A stretch of DNA of 26,189 nucleotides from a virus, in the IMG/VR virus record IMGVR_UViG_3300028706_000032, positions 1 to 26,189 of that record. The stretch is one strand, 5' to 3'. The position numbers were made by a program, and so were the translations under genes. The notes beneath the pieces were generated by a model, which was not told the origin of the DNA, ran no database searches, and was given only the letters and a program-made list of their open reading frames with translations. This document shows positions 7,604 to 18,000 of the stretch, piece after piece (the first letter of the stretch is position 1; each line of letters starts with the position of its first letter).

Positions 7604-8724
7604 TGCATTATTTTGAATACGCAACAAAAGATACTACTTTATATGAGGGAACTGGAAGTATGAATTCTGGTATGGACCCAATACTTGAAGTTAGAAAGGA
7701 TATGAATGGTGATGGCAGTGTTATAAATATTTCACGGACACTTATCAAATTTGATTTGACTTATATCTCATCGTCTGTTGCAAGTGGATTAATTACTTCA
7801 GGCTCAGCTACAAAATTTTATTTAAATTTATATGACGCCAATTCAAAAGATTTAAATATATCACAAACTTTATACGGATATCCTGTAAGTCAATCATGGG
7901 ATATGGGGTCTGGATATGCTAAAGCAAACCCAGCAATTACAGATGGTAGTAGTTGGAAGTTTAAAGATAACGCAACTGATAAAACCCAATGGTGGGCCCC
8001 AGTAACAGCTTCTGGTGGAACTTGGTATAGTGGAAGTGGATATGAAGCTTCACAATCTTTTACACATGAATCAAAAGATTTAAGAATGGATGTAACTGAT
8101 ATTACTTGGAGATGGTTACATGGTACAGTTGCAAATGAAGGATTTATGTTAAAAAGAAGTGGTAGTATAGCGAATACAAATTCAAATGTTGAGGAAGGAA
8201 ATGCGACACGGTATGGTCATTTTATATTTTTTAGTAGAGAAACACATACAATTTATCAGCCAAAATTAGAAGTTGTTTGGAATGATTCAAAATGGGCAAC
8301 GGGTTCTTTGTCAGCACTTTCATCTGTAAATTTAGAAGATATGACTGTTTATATGAGAGGATTAAAACCAAAATATAAAGAAAATTCAAAAGTAAAATTT
8401 AGAGTTGTTGGTAGAGAAAGCTATCCTGAAAAATCATATTCAAGTACTGGATATAGTACAGGATATATAACTGCAAAAACTTTACCAAGTGGAAGTACCT
8501 ACTATCAGATTAAAGATGCCTATACAGAAGATATACTTGTACCTTATGGGAGTGGTTCTTTGATTAGTTGTGATTCTACAGGAAATTATTTTAATTTTTG
8601 GATGAATGGATTACAGTCGGAAAGATTTTATAGAATAGAATATAAAATTGTAAGTGGAAGCGGAACATCAGATGAAACAGTTCAATATTTCGATGAAAAC
8701 CATTCATTTAAAGTAACGAGATAA
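7603..8724 (+). CDS. Jelly-roll (DNRLRE/CBM-like) structural protein in the wedge operon
   Basis: The 373-residue protein opens with a pattern reminiscent of DNRLRE-type beta-sandwich domains: ATKDTTLYEGTGSMNSG, then ILEVRK, RTLIKFDLTYI and KFYLNLYDANS. Further blocks SQSWDMGSGY, DLRMDVTDITWRWLHG and HTIYQPKLEVVWND (to about residue 230) complete the fold. In bacteria such domains bind carbohydrate or hold surface proteins; in phages similar proteins are structural. The C-terminal part (about 240-373, MTVYMRGLKPKYKENSKVKF onward) is a second beta-rich domain. It sits between gp6 and the giant gp7-like gene, where T4 has no such gene. It may add a carbohydrate-binding or stabilising element to the wedge; that role is inferred. 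Confidence 0.75.
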   Translation: MHYFEYATKDTTLYEGTGSMNSGMDPILEVRKDMNGDGSVINISRTLIKFDLTYISSSVASGLITSGSATKFYLNLYDANSKDLNISQTLYGYPVSQSWDMGSGYAKANPAITDGSSWKFKDNATDKTQWWAPVTASGGTWYSGSGYEASQSFTHESKDLRMDVTDITWRWLHGTVANEGFMLKRSGSIANTNSNVEEGNATRYGHFIFFSRETHTIYQPKLEVVWNDSKWATGSLSALSSVNLEDMTVYMRGLKPKYKENSKVKFRVVGRESYPEKSYSSTGYSTGYITAKTLPSGSTYYQIKDAYTEDILVPYGSGSLISCDSTGNYFNFWMNGLQSERFYRIEYKIVSGSGTSDETVQYFDENHSFKVTR

Positions 8725-8727
8725 AAA

Positions 8728-9036
8728 ATGCCATATTCAAAAGACGAGTTAAAAAATAACGAATATTATCAAGTACTTACAAGGGAAGATGAGGCTAAAT
8801 ATTCAGAGATGGTTCAGGGTAGAATCCAATCTGGAGATATATCAGATGGAACTTTAAGAGATCCAGTTTCTGGAAATATTCTTTTATTTGAACGAATAAT
8901 TCCGGGACAAGGAACTGATGGAACAAGCTATGTGAACGGTGATTTTCATACTATTGAGTATGAAGATGGATATTTTGATTATGAAGAAAATGAAGAACTT
9001 AATAAAATATTAGATAGAGAATTTACGGAATTTTAA
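8728..9036 (+). CDS. Small acidic protein between wedge genes, unknown
   Basis: This 102-residue, acidic and Tyr-rich protein is not recognised. It contains the patterns NNEYYQVLTREDEAKYSEMV, GTLRDPVSGNILLFERI and a very acidic end (EYEDGYFDYEENEELNKIL). No membrane helix or cysteine is present. ACGAGATAAAAA precedes the ATG at a reasonable distance, and the stop overlaps the start of the giant gene (TAATG at 9034-9038). The conserved position between wedge subunits suggests a small adaptor, comparable in place but not visibly in sequence to small wedge proteins such as T4 gp53; that comparison is speculation. Confidence 0.7.
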   Translation: MPYSKDELKNNEYYQVLTREDEAKYSEMVQGRIQSGDISDGTLRDPVSGNILLFERIIPGQGTDGTSYVNGDFHTIEYEDGYFDYEENEELNKILDREFTEF

Positions 9037-12000
9037 TGCCTAAAAAACAACTAACAATAGATCCAAAAACAGGAAAATTATCGAGAATAAAAGATACAGA
9101 ATTGCCTCTTGTGCAATTAGCTAATTCTTTAAATGAAGGTGATCCTGTTGCTCCATTTGGTTCTCTTACAACAGACATAATTGAAGTTTGTCTTTATGAC
9201 ACAGATGATAATTATTTATCAAGTGCGACAATAAGAATCCCATTACCAGAGAGCTTAGATATAGGTCAATATGTGAGGAGTATGGGATATGAACGTGGTA
9301 CATATAAAATAGTATTTAATTTTTTAAGAGAAATAGGTGGCAGTAGTATACCTAAATTTGTCAAAAAAGATAAAACTATTTGGGATGGAGAATTTACATT
9401 AGATACAGATGGTAAGCTTTACGCAGGTTCGGTGAGTAAACCTGTAATAGATCCAGATACCCAAGAGAAAATAGAACTTACCGCAGAAAATGACAAATTT
9501 TGGTTACAAGAAATATCACCATCTCGAACTGAAATAAGACTGAGACCAAATCCAGCAATAAATGATGCTGATGCGAATGAACGATTTAGATTATTAGGAT
9601 ATACGTGTTTATGTCAAGCAGATGTAAATGGTGAAGCCCCACTAACATTTGATGATACTGGAAAATCTGCTACAGTAAATTGGGTTCTTAATGGTGGACA
9701 AGAAGTATCATTAAATGAATTAATGAAAGGTGGGACTCTTATTATACGAGATGCCTTTGTTATCGATTATGAAGAATCTCCCGAAACTATATCAACTTAT
9801 ACTCCAGTAGTAGAAACTATTACCGCGGCAGCATCAGATAATTTGGCAACTAATGGTCATTTTAATTCGGGTAACGGTGTTGTTCAAGAAACCGATAGTA
9901 ATCCAAAAAATGAAGTAGTTGAATTTCCTAATCCAGGTCATAGTAAGTGGTGTTTATTAACTTCCCCAGCTGGGGGAGAAGGTGGAACTAAAGATGTTGA
10001 ATATCAAATGGACTTTGAGGTTATACCCGGTGAAACTTATGTATTGAGTTGTTGGATATATCACGATGAAGATTGGAATGGTAGAACCGATGCACATTTT
10101 TATTCAAGAGCATTTACTGATAATGTAAATGGAATAACAATAAGTGGTGTAGGAACGGTATTAGAAACAAAGGTTGTTGATGGTAAAACTTGGGAGCGTC
10201 AATATAGTCGTATAATTATTCCACCAGAAGGAACAGGAAAATTATCTTGGTACTTAGGTGCCGGTGCAGAAAAACCTGGTACTCCTGTATTGTCTGGGAA
10301 TAGATATTACACCGACATTCAATGTGAACCTGGTTCATCAACTTCGTTACCAACTTCATATATGATGGAAGAAAGACCCGAAGAACTCGAAATCCCTTCT
10401 ACTGGTTTAATTAAATTTATAGACGATAATACGGTATCTGCAACACTCAATGGTGATGAAGAAGGATTAGTTGAGTTAATGCAATCTGGTGACAATAGAG
10501 AAAGTGGTGTTCTTACTATTAAAAATGCTATTGTTACGGATGAAACATTTGATGTAAAAACTGATAGAACTATTGTTGATGGGATACCAACAGATAATTC
10601 TGATGCATCAATTATTAGAGAAAAGGGGAGTGAAACAGAATTTAATAAAAGTCCATTTCATGGTGATGGTCAAACGGATTCAACTGATTTAAATATAACA
10701 TTACAGGCCAATGATACTTATAGATTAATTAAAGTTAATTCAAACGGTAATGAGGAAGAAGTAGGAAGATATGATTTGCCAGTTGATGTTACAGTAGTAG
10801 ATGAAATACCAGTAGAACCTTCAATGGCCCCGGAGATAGTTATAGAAGAGAAGAAACTTCATAAAAGTTCATTTCATGGTGATAACCAATCCGATTCCAA
10901 TGAATTAATTGTTACTATACATAGTAATGACATTTACAGATTATATAGAATAGATTCAGATGGAATAGAAGAATTAATTGGTGAATATGGTATTCCTGAA
11001 GAAGTTAAGGAAATCGATGATTTAGAATTAATTAATCCTGATGGCAGTGAGATCCGAGAAAATAAGAATGAAGGTGAGTGGGGTGCTACAGCAAGTCCGT
11101 ATCATAGTACTACAGATAATAAAATCATATTACAAGTTGATACTAAATATACTTTGTATAGACTTAGACCCAACGGAGAAGAAATTCAAATTGGTACACA
11201 TGATAATTGGAAGGAATCAAAAGAATGGTCTTTAGATTCTCTTGTAGACGGTGATAAATTAAGAATTTTAACAGAGAATACGGGTGGAAAAAACGGTTTC
11301 ATTGGCAAGATATATTATAATAATCAAATATATAAAACTGGAGATCCAAAATCAAAATATCAATCTGATGATGACCAAGAAATTTCTATTACAACTGATG
11401 GTATTTGGGATGCAAGAGCCTTTACTTTAAGGAGAAGAGCCAAATGGTGGAAATTTGGTTTTGGTGACGATATATATGATTGGTTTGATACTACAGCTAT
11501 ATTTGGATCAAATATATTTCTACCAACAAAAACTTATGGAATTCCTGAAAAGGTAAAACAATGGAAAGGTAAAGTACATAAAGATTTAGAGGATTGTAAG
11601 GTAATATGGACTGGTCCAAATTATAGAGAACTTAGATGGGAATGGGAGCCATCCGTTAATGTACATGAAAGAATATGGAAACGACAAGATCCAGCATTAA
11701 ATGTTCGTTCTGTTCATCCGGTAGCTTGGAGTTCTGGTCTGTCAGTACATTCTTGGAGTAGTTCAGGAGCATATGCATTCTGGAAAACGGGTTGGTTAGG
11801 TCATCAAGCAAAATGGGTTAATGGTGAAGGTCACGGTGGTGGTCCTGCTATGAAATTCATAGACCAAAATTCACAATTTCAAAATCCAAATCATCCGGAT
11901 TATAATGGTAAATATTTTGATATAGATGGAAATAGAGTACCAGATCATACTATCAATTATGCATATGGTAATAGATGGGGGTATGGAAGTGCAGATCATC

Positions 12001-15000
12001 CAATTTCATTAGAACATCGTGGCCAGTGGATTGATCAAAGACCACCTTTTAGTTTTGAATCACAAGGAATTAAAATTGGTGATAAACTAAAAATTTCTTG
12101 GTGGCAAAAATCTGATACTGTTGGTAAAGGTGCCAGAGTATATATAAGATATTGGAAAAAAGAAGCACCAATTGATGGAGTATTTTGGGATTCAGCTACT
12201 ACCACCGTTGGAAACACACTAAGATTTATTCCAGTATCAAAAGAGGGTGAATGGGAGAAGGCAGAATATACATTTGAAGTTCAAGAAGATTTTGACCTTT
12301 CAAGAATGGGTTCTTCAATTTATGGAGATAGAAATATCGGGCCCCTATTTCGTATAGACGGGTATTTTGGTCCAGAAGGAATATTGTGGGTAAGTGAACC
12401 AAAAATTACATTAGTTTCAGATGTAGATAATCCAGAAGTAACTAATACAATTACTCTTGATGATTTTGAACCAACTGATAAATTAAAACTCTATACTACC
12501 AACCTTGGTACAGAACCACGTGGTTTTCTTTCAAAAGTAACATATAAAGGTAAAGAATATAGAACAGGTGATCAAGATAAAGAACATTATTATGATGATT
12601 TTGCAGGTTCAACTTTAACTGTAGATTTACCTGGCACTTGGCAAATAACAGATGCAGAAAATAAGAATTGGACAGACCTCGGAGAAGTAACAGATGATAA
12701 AATAGATCCAGAACTTAAAGATTCTAAATGGATTTGGAGTTCGGAAGATACAAATGAAGTAGTATGGCAATGGCTTCCAAATAATAATATTGTTGATGGT
12801 ATATGGAATTATCCCAATCCTGTTACATATGAAGATGCAGTTGGTATAACTGGTTGGAGTGATGGTTTTAATCCTTTTCATTGGGGAGGTGACTCAAGTA
12901 AACAAAGTGAGCTATTCTGGCATAGTGGTTGGGTAGGGCATCATGCAAAATGGGTACGAGATGAAGGTCAATTTGGTACTTGTATTAAATTTGTTGATAT
13001 GAATTCACAATTTGTATCACCAAATCACCAAGATTATGATGGACTTAATGGAACAGGAAATAACTCAGGAGCACAAGCTACATTAGAACATAGAGATATG
13101 TTTGTCTATGCAGATTTACCAAATAAATTAGCATCACAAGGAATACAAGAAGGAAGTTTTATAAAGATTTCTTGGTGGCAAAAAACTAATGTACAAGGTA
13201 AAGGTGCACAAGTTGGATTACGACATTTTAATAAAGATGGTCAAATTTCATGGGGACCAGATAATGAATTTAGAAGAATGATTCCTTGTACATCTGTAGA
13301 TGAATGGGAACAAGTTAATTATACAGGTGTTGTTGATGAAGATTGGGATTTAACTAAAACTGACAAAATTTATGTAAAGGGTCATTTTGGTCCTGAAGGA
13401 ATGTTATGGGTAGAGAACGTAACGATTGAAATAATTTCTGGAATAGCAACAGATCCAGACCAAACTAATATATACACAGTTCATAATTTTAATTCAGATG
13501 ATAAATTAAAACTTTATACTACAAATTTAGGAACATTACCAAATGGATTTATATCTAAAATAAGTTATCGTGGTACGGAATATAAGACAGGGGATCCTGG
13601 TGTAGATTTTTATACAGATCCAATAACCGATGAAACGATAACTATTAATTTACCAGGAGTTTGGAAAATACCAGGATCTAATTGGAAAACACTCGGTAAG
13701 TCAGAAGAAGTCAATCCAGACTTGGTTGTAGATCCTACTTTATCTAATGCCGTATGGGTTGGAAATACAGATGAAGTAGAGGGACAACAACTTTGGGAAT
13801 GGAATCCACTTGGTGATATTGGTAACTACATATGGAATTATCCAAATCCAACTTTACGAACTGATGCAGTTTGGCCAGAGAATTGGTCTAATGGATTTCA
13901 AAATTTTAATTTTAATGATGAAGGTCAGAGATTTTGGCACTCGGGCTGGGTAGGACACCACGCTAAATTTGTTCCTGAAGAGGGACGTGATGGTGAAACG
14001 GCTATGAAATTTATAGACCAAAACTCTGGATTTGATTCACCGAACCATCAATATTATGTAGGAGATTATAAAACAGGCAATTCGTCTGATGCTGACCAAA
14101 CTTTGAAACATCGAGAAATGATGCTTTCACAAAAGTTACCACATACTATGGCTGCACAAGGAGTAGAAGTTGGTGATCAACTTACAATTTCATGGAGACA
14201 AAAATCTGATACGGTTGGTAAAGGTGCAAGAGTTGGTATTCGTCATTATAACACCACAGTAAGTGATGTGGATCCATTAGAAAATACACTTACTGGTACA
14301 CTTCAAATGCGGAGCAATGATGATACAATTTACCAATTGGTAAGTTATAATAATTCTGAATTAATTGGTAAGGCCTTTCCTAATATGACTGTAGCTGTTT
14401 CTAATCCATCACGAGGTATATCTGGTACTTTGACTTTACAAGAAATTAACTTATCCACTTCAGTGTTAACTTTTACCAGTGGGATTCAGGGATTTCAACG
14501 TGGAGATACACTTGACTTTACTTTAGATACTTCTCAACATGATGTACCAGTTGGTCCGTTTGGAGTTGAAACAACTAACGCATATTCTAATATAGAAAAT
14601 ACTCAAAAGGATCGAGAATGGTTAAGATATATTCCTACTACTACGGGAGATTGGCAAGATGTTAGTTATTCAGTTATTGTTGATGGAGATTTTGATTTAA
14701 CTCAACCATCTTGGTTGGTAGTTTATGGTCATAAAGGACCAGAAGGAATGTTATGGGTAGAGAATGTAGAAATTAAAATAACTGTTGATAATCAACAAAT
14801 ATCTGTTGTTCCTGTATTTGGAGATTTTGTAGCAGAAATTGATGGTTGGATTGATAGAAATACTTTAACAGTTAAGGGTGGATATAATAGTGTTGCTGAA
14901 AGTTTAGGACACATTTCCGATAATAGTGATAATATTCGGTCATATAGTACATTTGATGAATTTTCTGTAGAATATACTTCGTCTGTTTATAGTGCAGAAC

Positions 15001-18000
15001 CTATACTTGGATCGTTAAGAGGAGAGATTGCTAATGTTAATGATGATACTATTACTCTTGTTAATTCTTTTAATGAAATCGCTACGGAGGCTGGACATGA
15101 TTTAGAAAATTATCCACTTGAAGCATTACAGTCAGATGATGGACTTCTCGCTTTCAATAAATGGTTCATTCAATATCCAACTGATAGTACTGAAAATTTA
15201 GGTAAATTATTAAAATTGGGTCCAAATAAATATGATGTAATAACTAATTTTAAAATTGATACTCAAACATACCCTGAATATCCGCACTCACTTGTGTATA
15301 AATTATATGAACCATTACCAGATGATATAGTTAATCATGATTTTGTTACCGTAGTTAGGGAAATGATTCCACCGATAGAAGAAACTTGTACTTTAATTCC
15401 ATTTGTAGATGAATGGGTTAGTGATGTAGTTTTGAGAACTCCAGAATTTCAAAGTGTTACGAGTCCGATAGGAACTGGTCAAACAGAATTCAAGAATTAT
15501 ACTGAACTGGCAACTTCAAATTCTGATATTAAGAATAAATTAGAAGATGAAGTAATAAGTGGCAGTTTAAGTGCTGATATCAATGTAGACTTTAATTTAT
15601 TTGAGAATTTTATACATTTTAGTTCAGCAGAACAACGAGTTAAAAACTTTAAATATAAGTTAGATTTAATAGAACAGTATACAGATAGAAGTGCTTCATT
15701 GGCCGGTGCCGGAAGCGGATCTACTGGTACAATAGGAGTAGTTGCTGCACCGGGCAGTGGTTCATATATAACAATATCTGGATCACAATCACTTAATCCA
15801 CCATTTACTCCAGTAAGTGGTTCATTGACACAAATTCAATCTTGGGAAACGAAACGGAGATTGATGATTAATTCATTTGATAAATTTGAAAAGTATATGT
15901 TTAATCAAAGTTCTTCGTATTCGAGTCAATCTATTGGATTATTTCACGATAATGCTTGGCCCAAGAGAGGTGGTTCTGGAAGTTATGCATATCCATATAT
16001 TCTTACAAGAACTTCACAATCAATATCAACGACTTGGTATGATAACCAAATAATTTCTGCTTCTGCATATGATAGGGCAAATAAAAATAGATTAAAAACT
16101 CACTTACCTACATTCGTCCAAGATGATTCACAGAATGATGTCTTTCTAACATTTGTAGATATGATTGGACATCATTTTGATGATATATGGGTATTCATTA
16201 AATCTATGACAGATGTTTACGATAGACGTGATAAATTATCAGAAGGGGTTGCAAAAGATTTATTAAAACCAGTAGCACAATCTTTTGGTTGGGAAGTACA
16301 AGATGGAAAAGATTTAATATCTATGCAAAGATATATTCTTGGAATGGAATCAACTGGATCTGAAGAGCCGTGGGTTTATTCAGGAACTTCGGATAGAGAT
16401 ATATCGAGAGAAATTTGGAGTCGTATTATAAATAATATGCCTTATTTCTTAAAGACAAAAGGAACTGCACGGGCAATTAAAGGTTTGATAAGTTGTTATG
16501 GTATTCCTTCAACTATATTACGAGTTATGGAATATGGGGGACCTAAATTATCAGGTCAAACTCCAGAATTTCTTACAACAAGAAAATTTACCAAGTCATT
16601 AAATTTCTTTGGGGCGAGCAATAATACATATGTTAACACTAATACTTGGTTACCAGTAGTTTCTGGAAGTGGATCAACAAGTAGATTACCAGATACCGTA
16701 GAATTTAGATTCAAAGCTGCTACAGGATCAAATCAAGTATTGGTAAGACGAGGTGATGATTGGGCAATTAGATTATTAGATAATGGTTCAATTGATAACT
16801 ATGGTCGTGTATCTTTTGTATTGAGTGGAAGTGAAGGATACATAGAAACAAGTTCGTCTGCTTTCCCCGTTTTTGATGGTGAATTTTATTCCGTAATGTT
16901 AACAAGAGCATCAGCTTCTGGTAAGTTTTTATCTGATGATACACCAAGTCAAGATGTAGTTTATAGTTTATATACTAAAAAGTATGACGCTGGTAGAAGT
17001 AAGATATTTTTAGAATCTACTGCGACATTGGCAGTAAGTGGTTCTGCGGGGGCAACATCAGAATCATATAATGCATCATGGACGGGAAGTGGTGGACAAA
17101 TTACAATAGGTGGTCCTCAAGAGAATACATATTTCGGAGAATCATTTAGTGGTTCTATGATGGAATTTAGACTTTGGACAACTCCACTTACAGAATCAGC
17201 ATTTGACAATCATGTGGCCTCCCCAATGGCATTTGATGGTAATACACCATCTGCATCATATATGGATATGGTTACTCGATATTCTTTTGACGATGACAAA
17301 GATTTAAGTGTAGCTGCCAATCAATGGTTTCAAGATGCAAGTGCAGACCAATCATTTACTTCATCCGCCACACCTACAAACTATGCCGGTGGCACATCAG
17401 ACTATCATTTTTCAGCCGTAGTAGATGAAACAAAGATGAAAATTCCTAATTTGGGACCAAGTATGAAGTCATCTAATAAATTGAGAATTGAAAATGATAC
17501 TTTATTAGATTTGGCACAATCTGCTAATCCTATATTAAAATTTAAAGAAAGCATAACAATTCCAGCCTATGATAACGCACCAGTAGATTCTAATAAACTT
17601 GGTATTTTCTTCTCACCTACGGCTGTTATTGATGAAGATATAATATCTTCACTACCAAATATTGATTTTGACCAATATATTGGAGATCCACGAGACCAAT
17701 ATAAAGAACAATATACAGGATTGACAACTGCAAGAAATTTATATTGGCAAAAATATTCAGGACCAAATAACTTTTGGGATTATTTAAGATTGTTAAAATA
17801 TTATGATAGTTCATTATATAGACAGATTAGAGATTTAATTCCTGCACGGGCAAATGCAACTGTTGGTATTCTTATTGAACCTACTATACTTGAAAGAGAT
17901 AAAGTAATTATAGGAAAAAAACCTACTTTTGAAACCGCACATTTTAAGAGTGATATAGATTTATATTATATTTCTGAAAGTGCAAGGTACACACCATTGG

